From assembly GCA_043764895.1 (NCBI GenBank), contig JAYUJY010000083.1, forward strand, positions 21,020 to 85,019: a stretch of 64,000 bases of DNA, given 5' to 3'. Every line of letters begins with the position of its first letter. Position 1 is the first letter of the stretch. The translations under genes were made by a program, and so were the position numbers. Origin of the DNA: JAAFJU01 sp043764895. Lineage in GTDB: Bacteria; Cyanobacteriota; Cyanobacteriia; Leptolyngbyales; Leptolyngbyaceae. The notes below the pieces were generated by a model, which was not told the origin of the DNA, did no database searches, and saw only the letters and a program-made list of their open reading frames with translations. Positions 9,466-17,106 of this stretch are shown piece by piece.

Positions 9466-9474
9466 GTTAAAACT

Positions 9475-10167
9475 GTGAACATTTCATCTATGCTCGCGCG
9501 TTTGCAGATGACGCTCGATCGCACTGATCTGACCGAGCGTCTGATCCTATCTGAACCCCGAACCCGATCGCTCCAATCCGCCGCCCTTCAAATTCCCACA
9601 CTTCAATCCTCAGGGCTTTCTGTAGAAGCAGGCTACATCCTTGTCGTGGGCTATTCAGGTTCTCTGCGAAGTCAGGCAGCGCTCGACCTGACCCTTTGTC
9701 TCGCCCACCAAACTCGTCTCGCGACGGGGAAGCCTGTAACAGTTCAAGTGGTCTACGTTGTCGAAGAGGAAGCAGAGGCTCCGCTCTATGCTCCGACGAC
9801 CGCAGCTTCTGTTGTTCCCGAACCCGTTGGACGCCGCAATCGTGCCCGGACCTCTGTTCTTGCCATGCCAGCGCCTCGGAAGACAGTCACTCAAGAAGCT
9901 CACGATCGGGCAAGTCAGTTTGAGCAGGCCGATCGGATTCTATGGCAGGCGCGCTGTCTGGCCGATGAGTGGCGCGGTTCCCTCAAAACACACCTTCGGT
10001 TTGGGTCTGTGGCTGAGCAACTTGCGCAGGTGGTCGAGGCTGAGAATGCAAATTTGCTGATCTTGGGCTGTGAATCGTGTCGATTACCGTTAGTGTGTCA
10101 AATCGTGAGACAAAATCTTCCCTGCACTATTTTAGGGATTCCGCCTATTGCGGATGACGATAACTAA
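9475..10167 (+). CDS. Universal stress protein (UspA fold), riboswitch-controlled
   Basis: A 230-residue protein. Beta-strand 1 is YILVVGYSGSLRSQAALDLTLCLA (about 53-75), followed by a polar insert rich in Pro/Ala/Arg (about 98-140), an alpha-helix with FGSVAEQLAQVVEAENANLLILGCES (about 172-200) and a final strand PCTILGIPP. This is the USP order. The usual ATP-binding loop G-x2-G-x9-G-(S/T) after the LLILG strand is missing: the sequence there is GCESCRLPLVCQIV. It may therefore bind another ligand or none. GTG 9475 and ATG 9490 are both possible starts; GGAG at 9460-9463 suits the GTG. Expression is probably under the c-di-AMP riboswitch just upstream. Confidence 0.8.
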   Translation: MNISSMLARLQMTLDRTDLTERLILSEPRTRSLQSAALQIPTLQSSGLSVEAGYILVVGYSGSLRSQAALDLTLCLAHQTRLATGKPVTVQVVYVVEEEAEAPLYAPTTAASVVPEPVGRRNRARTSVLAMPAPRKTVTQEAHDRASQFEQADRILWQARCLADEWRGSLKTHLRFGSVAEQLAQVVEAENANLLILGCESCRLPLVCQIVRQNLPCTILGIPPIADDDN

Positions 10168-10178
10168 TCTCTAAAGCT

Positions 10179-10199
10179 CCGGGTCTATCTTAGACCTGG
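10179..10199. terminator. Hairpin shared by convergent genes
   Basis: CCGGGTCTA (10179-10187), a three-nt loop and TAGACCTGG (10191-10199) pair fully with one G-T. It sits 11 bp past the USP stop and contains the stop codon of the convergent TPR gene (10190-10192). There is no T-run, so it may act as an mRNA 3' stabiliser or weak terminator. Confidence 0.5.
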
Positions 10200-12232
10200 G
10201 GCATGACCTGAGATAGGATTTGAGCCGGGATTTGGGAGAGCATTTTGGACTGGAGCAGGGTCCCGAAGCGGTCTTGGGTCGCACGCAAGGTCTGCGCCAT
10301 GCCGTCTATGGCTGCATCGGCGTAGTCGGGTTGAGTCTGCCAGCCTTGCCATGCCACGATGTGATGCGTTAGCGCTTTTTGGAGATAGTCTTTTTGTTGG
10401 GCTGGGTTCAGTGAACTCTGGCTGTAGGTCACAGCGCGATGGTAGGCGGCTCCCAAATTATGGTGGGTGGCGTAGGGGTCGAAGCTCAAGTTTGGCGTCT
10501 CGGCCTGAATCAACCGCTCCACCATGGTGAGGCAGTTATGGTAGCTGTTGATGGACAGATCGAGTAAATCTGAGACGGAGCTAGGATCCGTTTCGTCGTG
10601 ATTACACAGGTGCCAGTAGGCGGTGCCGAGGTTGTTTTCGGTCGCTGCATATCCGCTGGGCGTCGCGTCTGGGGTTCGATGCACGAGGGCGATTTGATAG
10701 GCTCCGATCGCCCGAATTAGCAAATCATGACTCGTTTCACTGGTGACGCGATCGAGATGATCCGCTTGAGATAAGTTCCAATAGGTCGTGCCGAGGTTGT
10801 TCTGGATCATGGCGTGGGGCATGGGATGCTCAGCGGCGCTGTAATACTTCAGTGCGGCATCGTAACACCCGATCGCGGCTAGAAAATTGGCGAGGGGATC
10901 TTGATGTTGCGCTAGGGTCCAGTAAGCCGTTCCCAGATTGTTTTGGGTGCTGGCGTGCTGTTGAGGAAATTTTTCAATGGGTCGGTATTTGAGGGAGGCT
11001 TCGTAGGCGGCGATCGAGGCAGGCAGATGCGCCACCGGGTCAAACTGTTGGGCAAGTTCACCCCAGGTGGCCCCGAGATTATTTTGTAGCATGGCGTAGC
11101 GGGCCGATTCGCAGGACTCATCCGTTTGGAGAATGGCTTTTTGGTAATGCTCTACGGCACTTTGGAGGTCGTTGTAGAGGTCGTCAATATTGTCTTGATA
11201 GCGCGATCGCATCCAGTGGAGATTCCCGAGGTCGTTGAGGATGTCGCAGACCATCGGGTGATGACGATCGATCGTTGCAAAGGCTTCACCATAGGCTTGG
11301 ATTCCGAGGGTCAGTCGTTCAAGATTGGGCGAGTCGCAATCGCGGTACCAGTTTCCGAGGTCACGGTACGCTTCGGCTATTGTTCCTAAGGAAGTTGCGG
11401 AGGTTGGGGTGGCATTGTGTTCAGTGGCTTGTTCAGCGACTGCTACCGCCTGCAACCGTGCCGTCAGCTCTGCATGATTGATCTGGGGAGAACCAGTAGT
11501 GGGCAACCAAGTGCGCAGGAGATCGCTAAGCACGATCGATTGAGCGACGGGCGTTTGAGACGGTGGCGTTTGAGCTGGGGTTCTTGGACTAAATTGAGCC
11601 GATCGATCGGTGACTTCAGCGTCGCTAGAGCCGTCGTTAGAAAACTGAAAAAGTCCCGTCTGCCACCGCCAAAACTCCGGAGCCGACTGACGAATGCTGT
11701 GATACCAGGGAGTATTGACCCAGATCACCAGGTTAAGATCAAACTGGGATTGATAGCGAGAGAGCGATCGCAACGAATTCAAAAACTGCCGCTGAACTTG
11801 AGCAGGCTGGCGAGTAAGGCTTTCGACACCGACGATTTGGAAGGCCATGTTGGCGAGACTGACTCGGCCTTTGCGGTGGGTTAGCCAATCAACCAGTTGC
11901 TTGTGGAGGTCAGGCTGCTCGGGTTGAATGGTTAACGTCACCAGACGAACGGCCGCAGACGCAGACGCAAGAGGACGATCGCCTGCAATCTGCTCTAACT
12001 CCGGGAGCGGTTCGCGGGAAAGGTCGCTGACAAGCCACTGACAGAGCTGCTGACGGAGTGCCAAATCCTCGCAGGCCGCCACAAAAACTTGACGCCGCAA
12101 TCCGAGACCTAATGCCAACCGGAGGCGTAAGTAGGTCTGCCGATTAAACCCTGAAAATACTTGAGCAATATCGGACACAGAGTCGGAGACGTCGGAAGAG
12201 GTGGATGCAGTGCGGCGGGCAGTTAATAGCAT
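10190..12232 (-). CDS. TPR-repeat protein of unknown function
   Basis: 680 residues. The first 200 or so look like a degenerate P-loop fold without a Walker A loop (RRQVFVAACEDLALRQQLCQWLVSDL, later FQIVGVESLTRQPAQVQRQFLNSL and DLNLVIWVNTPWY). A Ser/Thr/Pro/Gln linker follows near 205-235. From about 275 on there are seven or more TPR-like units, each with an (Q/E)NNLG(T/A)(A/T)(Y/W)W-L core and a length near 45-50 residues, a tetratricopeptide scaffold seen widely in cyanobacteria. No catalytic domain is visible. It is probably a protein-interaction factor. The gene is convergent with the USP gene and separated from thiG by 165 bp. Confidence 0.75.
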   Translation of the reverse strand: MLLTARRTASTSSDVSDSVSDIAQVFSGFNRQTYLRLRLALGLGLRRQVFVAACEDLALRQQLCQWLVSDLSREPLPELEQIAGDRPLASASAAVRLVTLTIQPEQPDLHKQLVDWLTHRKGRVSLANMAFQIVGVESLTRQPAQVQRQFLNSLRSLSRYQSQFDLNLVIWVNTPWYHSIRQSAPEFWRWQTGLFQFSNDGSSDAEVTDRSAQFSPRTPAQTPPSQTPVAQSIVLSDLLRTWLPTTGSPQINHAELTARLQAVAVAEQATEHNATPTSATSLGTIAEAYRDLGNWYRDCDSPNLERLTLGIQAYGEAFATIDRHHPMVCDILNDLGNLHWMRSRYQDNIDDLYNDLQSAVEHYQKAILQTDESCESARYAMLQNNLGATWGELAQQFDPVAHLPASIAAYEASLKYRPIEKFPQQHASTQNNLGTAYWTLAQHQDPLANFLAAIGCYDAALKYYSAAEHPMPHAMIQNNLGTTYWNLSQADHLDRVTSETSHDLLIRAIGAYQIALVHRTPDATPSGYAATENNLGTAYWHLCNHDETDPSSVSDLLDLSINSYHNCLTMVERLIQAETPNLSFDPYATHHNLGAAYHRAVTYSQSSLNPAQQKDYLQKALTHHIVAWQGWQTQPDYADAAIDGMAQTLRATQDRFGTLLQSKMLSQIPAQILSQVMPQV

Positions 12233-12397
12233 TCAAGATAACCCATGTTTGGATGCTTCGCCTCGGTTTTTTTACGAGAAAAGCTTGAGATATCTACCTT
12301 TTTCGTCCTATGAATCCGATCGTCAGGATAAAAAATTAAACTTTAAAGAAAAAATTCAATGTTCTACCCTAAGACAAGAGAAAGCATTGAAGCCGTA

Positions 12398-13198
12398 CTA
12401 GCCGATCATTCCAGTGACCGGAGAGCTGGGGGAAGCGATCGCCGTGACCGGAATTCGGCCTGCAAGATAGGCAAGGCGTCCCGCTTGGACACCGAGGTTC
12501 ATAGCTTTAGCCATTGCAGCGGGATCGTTGGCGAGGGCGATCGCGGTATTGATCAACAAGGCATCGGCTCCAAGCTCCATGGCTTGTGCGGCATCGCTAG
12601 GCGTACCAATGCCTGCATCGACGACCACTGGGATTTTGGCGTTTTCAATGATGATTTGGATATTGGCGAGATTGCGAATGCCTTGACCAGAACCAATGGG
12701 AGAGCCTAAGGGCATCACCGTCACGCAACCGACGTTTTCAAGCCGTTGGGCGAGAAGTGGGTCAGCGTTGATGTAGGGCAACACCGCAAACCCTTCTTTG
12801 ACGAGCTGTTCTGCCGCCTCAAGGGTGCCGATCGGGTCAGGCAAAAGATATTTTCCCGCCGGAATGACTTCAAGTTTGACAAAGTTGTTGTCTTCTTGTC
12901 CCAGCAGTTTAGCCATTTCGCGACCGAGACGAGCCACCCGGACGGCCTCTTCAGCGGTTTGACAGCCTGCGGTATTGGGCAACATCCAAATTTTGGTCCA
13001 GTCGATCGCTTCGGCTAGCCCTTCATGGCCGGGAGCTTGGGTTTGGACTCGGCGCACAGCAACCGTGATGATGTCACATTCACTCTCGGCTATGGCGGCC
13101 CGCATCTCATCAAAATTACGGTACTTGCCCGTTCCTGTCATGAGGCGCGATCGAAAGATTCGTCCGGCAATCACGAGCGGTTTAGTATCTAGCAACAT
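12398..13198 (-). CDS. thiG: Thiazole synthase
   Basis: Builds the thiazole phosphate ring of thiamine from deoxyxylulose phosphate, dehydroglycine and ThiS thiocarboxylate. Hallmarks: MTGTGKY near residue 21, ITVAVRR, WMLPNTAGC, VKLEVI with the active-site Lys, PYINADP, VMPLGSPIGSGQG and VVDAGIGTPSDAAQAMELGADALLINTAIA. 266 residues is normal for a stand-alone ThiG. In some cyanobacteria ThiO and ThiG are fused; here thiO is a separate gene about 1 kb away on the other strand. A small gene ends 3 bp before the start, so the two are probably co-transcribed. Confidence 0.95.
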   Translation of the reverse strand: MLLDTKPLVIAGRIFRSRLMTGTGKYRNFDEMRAAIAESECDIITVAVRRVQTQAPGHEGLAEAIDWTKIWMLPNTAGCQTAEEAVRVARLGREMAKLLGQEDNNFVKLEVIPAGKYLLPDPIGTLEAAEQLVKEGFAVLPYINADPLLAQRLENVGCVTVMPLGSPIGSGQGIRNLANIQIIIENAKIPVVVDAGIGTPSDAAQAMELGADALLINTAIALANDPAAMAKAMNLGVQAGRLAYLAGRIPVTAIASPSSPVTGMIG

Positions 13199-13201
13199 TT
13201 T

Positions 13202-13543
13202 TTAGTCTTCGTCCCAAGAATCAACCGCCAGTAAATAACTAATGGGGTCTTGCATTGAAAATTCAAATGCGATTAGTTCTTTTTTCCAGAACGCCCATTC
13301 ATCTCCATAGAGAAGAGCTATCTTCCACAAACTATCCGTAGGCTTAATCAGCTTTTTATCAACCAATGATTTAACTTGGCGCTGAAGCTTTTCCATCGGA
13401 CAAGCAACTTGTTGCAGCATACGTGAGGGTGAGAGGATTAATTTTAGTAAGGAAACTTCTTGAAATGCAGACGATTGCAAAGGGGGACTCATGCGAGTTG
13501 CAGAATAATCTGCAAAACCCCATAGCAAGATTTCATGTTGCAA
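13202..13543 (-). CDS. Small hypothetical protein upstream of thiG
   Basis: Up to 113 residues; ATG at 13492 (MSPPLQSSAF) would give 96. I do not recognise the family. The sequence is mixed alpha-helical, with aromatic, Leu- and Lys-rich segments (MEKLQRQVKSLVDKKLIKPTDSLWKIALLYGDEWAFWKKEL) and an acidic end SWDED. No signal peptide or metal site is visible. The stop lies 3 bp before thiG, so it probably belongs to the same transcript. It is supported by this spacing and by ordinary codon use, not by recognised homology. Confidence 0.55.
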   Translation of the reverse strand: MQHEILLWGFADYSATRMSPPLQSSAFQEVSLLKLILSPSRMLQQVACPMEKLQRQVKSLVDKKLIKPTDSLWKIALLYGDEWAFWKKELIAFEFSMQDPISYLLAVDSWDED

Positions 13544-13701
13544 TCATAGCGCACTTTGGAAGGGCGTCTTCATGATCTTTCGGGCGAGCAATTTCAGGTT
13601 ATTCGGATTGGATGTCCTGAATGGAGAGTCCGCCTCTACAATGGTGAACGTGAAGCAAAGCTTTTTTGTCGTTAACTCATCGAAATCTTTCGGATAATCT
13701 C

Positions 13702-14106
13702 ATGAATATTTTTGGCAGAGTGTTTGGTGGTGTGTTGGTGCTTATCTCTTTGGGCTGGCTAGCCTCGATCGCGGGCATCCGTCCCGGTGGACTGGCGAGC
13801 AACCAGATTGATAGCAAGCAACAGACTGGAACAACGAATCTCAACGCGCCCAAACAAGCAGGCGCAACCTCCACAGATGGAAAAACACCCGTTTCCGGCG
13901 CTAAGCCTGGGACTCAAGTGGGAGCCTCAACCTTTACGACGGGACAAGCAACTTCAGGGCAGACCGCCACCGGAAAGACTGAAGTCGAAGCCAATCCTCG
14001 TGGTGTTAACGGCACTCCGGCAGTCGGCCAGAATACCACCACGACTGAAACGGCTCCGGTCGCCAACCCACCCCAAAAAGCCGCTCCGGTCGCAGCCGGA
14101 TGGTAG
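13702..14106 (+). CDS. Membrane-anchored low-complexity protein
   Basis: About 134 residues from ATG 13702; an upstream TTG at 13666 seems less likely. One membrane segment at the start (MNIFGRVFGGVLVLISLGWLASIAGI) is followed by about 100 residues rich in Thr, Ala, Gly, Pro, Gln and Asn with no secondary structure to speak of. It looks like an N-terminally anchored or exported disordered protein. No known family is recognised. It lies 50 bp before thiO and could share its transcript. Confidence 0.5.
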   Translation: MNIFGRVFGGVLVLISLGWLASIAGIRPGGLASNQIDSKQQTGTTNLNAPKQAGATSTDGKTPVSGAKPGTQVGASTFTTGQATSGQTATGKTEVEANPRGVNGTPAVGQNTTTTETAPVANPPQKAAPVAAGW

Positions 14107-14156
14107 AGCAAGCCTGATACTGTAGAAAGGATAAGATTTGGGTAGATTAGGGCGTT

Positions 14157-15227
14157 ATGTCAGCAGTAGCGGAAGTGCTCATCCTAGGCGGTGGCGGTGT
14201 GGGATTGGCGATCGCAGTGGAGTTGCGGTCTCGGGGGATTAAGGTCTCTGTGGTATGCAGGGACTTTGAGGAATCCGCCAGTTTGGCTGCTGCTGGAATG
14301 CTGGCTCCTCAAGCGGAAGGGCTTCCGGCAGGGGCTATGCGCTCTTTGTGCATTCGTAGCCGAGATCTTTATCCCACTTGGATTCCAAAAATTGAAGCGC
14401 TTTCGGGGCAAGATGCAGGCTACTGGCAGTCTGGAATTCTTGCCCCTTTTTATGGTTCTAGTTCTAATCAGGTCAGTAACGCCTACGATCGGAAGCAAGT
14501 CCTAAAAATTCAGCCTCACTTAGGCGATGAGGTTCAGGGGGGGCACTGGTTTCCGGACGATGCTCAGGTGGATAATCGCAAGCTAGCGCGATCGCTTCGG
14601 GCGGCGGCCATTGCGGTGGGGGTGGATCTGCATTCAGGCGTGACGGCAACGGCAGTGAGGCGATCGGGCGATCGGGTAACGGCTATAGACACAACAACTG
14701 GCCCAATGCAGGCCGAACACTACATTCTTGCGACGGGCGCGTGGTCTCAATCTCTCTTACCGATTCCAGTGACGCCGCGAAAGGGACAAATGCTGTCGGT
14801 TCGGGTTCCGGGTTTTGAATCGGCTGAAGCGTTGCCGTTAAAGACAGTGCTGTTTGGGGAGGATATTTATATGGTGCCACGGCGAGATGGCCGCATTGTG
14901 ATTGGGGCAACGGTGGAAGACGTGGGGTTCACGGCAGGAAATACGCCAGAGGGAATGGTTCATCTGCTTCAAGCGGCCACTCGGCTATTTCCGCCTATTG
15001 CAACCTACAGGCTTGAACAGTTTTGGTCTGGCTACCGTCCGGCGACCCCGGATGAGCTGCCGATTTTGGGCGAAAGTCCCTATCAAAATCTGACCTACGC
15101 CACCGGACACTATCGCAACGGGATTCTTCTGACGCCGATTACGGGACAACTGATCGCCGATTGGGTGTGGAATCAAACCTGCGATCCGGTTCTCCAATCA
15201 TTCCACTGGTCTCGACTCAGCCCGTAA
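14157..15227 (+). CDS. thiO: Glycine oxidase, thiamine biosynthesis
   Basis: FAD enzyme of the DAO family that oxidises glycine to the iminoacetate used by ThiG. The N-terminal dinucleotide fold is EVLILGGGGVGLAIAVELRSRG, followed by SLAAAGMLAPQAE, the substrate-domain segment QSLLPIPVTPRKGQM, the DIYMVPRRDGRIVIGAT hairpin and the C-terminal FWSGYRPATPDELPILG with ATGHYRNGILLTPITG. 356 residues is normal. The presence of thiG 1 kb away supports the assignment over other DAO-family enzymes. Its last 55 bp overlap the end of the convergent GNAT gene. Confidence 0.92.
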   Translation: MSAVAEVLILGGGGVGLAIAVELRSRGIKVSVVCRDFEESASLAAAGMLAPQAEGLPAGAMRSLCIRSRDLYPTWIPKIEALSGQDAGYWQSGILAPFYGSSSNQVSNAYDRKQVLKIQPHLGDEVQGGHWFPDDAQVDNRKLARSLRAAAIAVGVDLHSGVTATAVRRSGDRVTAIDTTTGPMQAEHYILATGAWSQSLLPIPVTPRKGQMLSVRVPGFESAEALPLKTVLFGEDIYMVPRRDGRIVIGATVEDVGFTAGNTPEGMVHLLQAATRLFPPIATYRLEQFWSGYRPATPDELPILGESPYQNLTYATGHYRNGILLTPITGQLIADWVWNQTCDPVLQSFHWSRLSP

Positions 15228-15751
15228 TAGGCACAGTTGCAGTGATAAAACACGTCATCCCGCTCGTAGCGCATTCCCAGCTTTTCCAAAATCCGAATCG
15301 AGGCCTCGTTTTCCGGTTTGGATATCGCTACAATTCGATGCAGATCTAACCCATCCCCTAGTTTTTGCCCAAACCCATAGTCTAGCCAAGCGATCGATGC
15401 CTCGGTGGCGTAGCCTTGTCCCCAGCAATCCTGAGCTAGCGTGTAAGCGAGATCCACTTCGCCTGTTTTCTCTAGGTGCCAAAGGCCGCATTGACCAATG
15501 ACCCGATCGTCTTCCCTGCGTACCATGGCCCATAAACTAAACCCATAGGCCGCCTCATGACTTGACAGATATCGGAGATAGTCAACCGTCTCCTCAAAGG
15601 TCTTAGGGTTGCCCCGACCAATGTGCCGCATCACCTCAGGATCGCCCAAGATCACCGCCATGTCGATCGCATCGTTTTCCTGAAAAGGTCGCAGGAAGAG
15701 TCTCGACGTTTCGAGTTGCACGGGAGATTGCATCAGAGGAGATTGCATCAC
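15173..15751 (-). CDS. GNAT N-acetyltransferase, RimJ/RimL-like
   Basis: 192 residues with the pattern of this subgroup: LETSRLFLRPFQENDA at the start, FSLWAMVRREDDRVIGQCGLWHL, then VDLAYTLAQDCWGQGYATEASIAWLDYGF, where the (Q/R)-x-x-G-x-(G/A) acetyl-CoA loop is seen, and ISKPENEASIRILEKLGM. The target may be a ribosomal protein N-terminus or a small molecule; that cannot be decided. Its 3' end overlaps the thiO 3' end by 55 bp on the opposite strand. A 15-bp duplication at the start codes for MQSPL then MQSPV and so doubles the start codon in frame. Confidence 0.85.
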   Translation of the reverse strand: MMQSPLMQSPVQLETSRLFLRPFQENDAIDMAVILGDPEVMRHIGRGNPKTFEETVDYLRYLSSHEAAYGFSLWAMVRREDDRVIGQCGLWHLEKTGEVDLAYTLAQDCWGQGYATEASIAWLDYGFGQKLGDGLDLHRIVAISKPENEASIRILEKLGMRYERDDVFYHCNCAYYGLSRDQWNDWRTGSQV

Positions 15752-15752
15752 G
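15723..15752. repeat. 15-bp tandem duplication at the GNAT start
   Basis: GGAGATTGCATCA followed by GA, then the same 13 bases again (15723-15737, 15738-15752). It duplicates the start codon and four residues in frame. Confidence 0.85.
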
Positions 15753-15784
15753 AGACGGGACGGGTGTGTGACAAGCCAATGCCC

Positions 15785-16768
15785 TTAGCGAAGCTGTTCG
15801 AGATTGGGACGGACTTTGGCTCGAATGACAATGGCCGTAATGTTGTCGTGACCATTGACGTCGTTGGCCAGATCAATCAGTTGACGGACCCCTTGGTCAA
15901 GATTGATTTGCGAACTCATTAAAGGATCCACATGACTGGACACATGAGTTTCGAGTAGATTATTGTCCGTCAGCCCATCGGTCGCCAGCAGCAGCAGCGT
16001 GTCTTCGGCCAGCTCAATAAAGGTCAAATCTGGCTCCACAAAGCTTTCATCCCTAGGTCCCAATGCCTGTGTCAACTGGTACGAATCCGATCGATTATAG
16101 GCAACTTCTGGATCTATCCCCCGCTGAATTTCCCGCTGACCGACTTCATGGTCTACCGTAAGCTGCTCTAGGCCACGCTTGCGGGTGTAGCGATAGGCTC
16201 TGCTGTCTCCCACATGGGCAATGGCGACACTGGTATTGCATAGCAGCAGCAGCACTAGGGTTGTCCCCATTCGGCCATTGCCTAGACGAGCGTCGGTTTG
16301 GTTGCGATCGTAGATGGCTTGGTTAGCAAGGCGGATGCCTTCACGGATGACTGAACTCGGGGGCAACTGACAGCGTGCGCTGACGCGATCGCCCTCTTCA
16401 CTCGCCCAATATTCTCTAAAAAAAGTCTGAATCGTATCCACCGCCAGATGACTCGCCACTTCACCGCCTGCATGGCCGCCCATTCCATCACAGAGCACGT
16501 ACAGAGCGCGTCCCTGAACCAGTCGCCCAGACGGACGCTCTGATTTGCTGACCTCGGTCGAAAGGCTGAAGAAGTCCTCGTTGTGTTCGCGCTGCTGTCC
16601 GACGTCGGTTCGCGCCGAATCTTCCAACATGGAGAGCTGCATGGGCAACACGACCGTCGGCATGTCATCCATAGCCGCTTCGCTAAGATCCGCTAAGTCA
16701 GCCACATCAACTTCGTCCATGGCGGCCTCTAATTCATCAGTTTCAACAGGTTCAGGATAGGGCGTCAT
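15785..16768 (-). CDS. PP2C-type protein serine/threonine phosphatase
   Basis: A bacterial PPM phosphatase. The first 50 residues are acidic and unrelated to the fold (EPVETDELEAAMDEVDVADL). The catalytic domain follows with REHNEDFF, CDGMGGHAGGEVAS (metal-binding Asp and Gly), GRMGTTLVLLLL, IAHVGDSRAYR, LLLLATDGLTDN and the last metal Asp in GHDNITAIVIR. All metal ligands expected of the family are present, so it should be active. The target kinase or protein is unknown. The gene is divergent from gatB over a 338-bp gap. Confidence 0.92.
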   Translation of the reverse strand: MTPYPEPVETDELEAAMDEVDVADLADLSEAAMDDMPTVVLPMQLSMLEDSARTDVGQQREHNEDFFSLSTEVSKSERPSGRLVQGRALYVLCDGMGGHAGGEVASHLAVDTIQTFFREYWASEEGDRVSARCQLPPSSVIREGIRLANQAIYDRNQTDARLGNGRMGTTLVLLLLCNTSVAIAHVGDSRAYRYTRKRGLEQLTVDHEVGQREIQRGIDPEVAYNRSDSYQLTQALGPRDESFVEPDLTFIELAEDTLLLLATDGLTDNNLLETHVSSHVDPLMSSQINLDQGVRQLIDLANDVNGHDNITAIVIRAKVRPNLEQLR

Positions 16769-17106
16769 GGGGGGTGCGATCTCAGTATAGGGATGGAACT
16801 ATGGGTTTGATAATACAGAGATTATCGTGAAAAAGTTGTTGAGTGATTCGGGTGATGACTCAATTTAAGGTGAATCTTTAGGGATTGGACTTGAAATAGG
16901 AGCTGTTCGCATTATTTCTTGTAATTTGAGTTTGTGACTTAGGTCTGGGATTTGAAATTTTGCTTTGAGAAGGATATATTATCATCTCTGATCATTCCCC
17001 ATCGATCGGCAATTCCCTCAGGGCTACATTCTGACGTTACAATAAGTCTCGTGAGAATACAGACTCACACAGCACAACATAACGGATCCTTTACACCCCA
17101 ACAATT
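16769..17106. other. Divergent intergenic region, PP2C and gatB promoters
   Basis: No gene. GATAAT (16809-16814) and ATTATC (16821-16826) form a perfect inverted repeat about 40 bp before the PP2C start, a possible operator. For gatB, a TACAAT hexamer at 17038-17043 is a possible -10, but no -35 can be claimed. The middle part is AT-rich. Confidence 0.5.
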
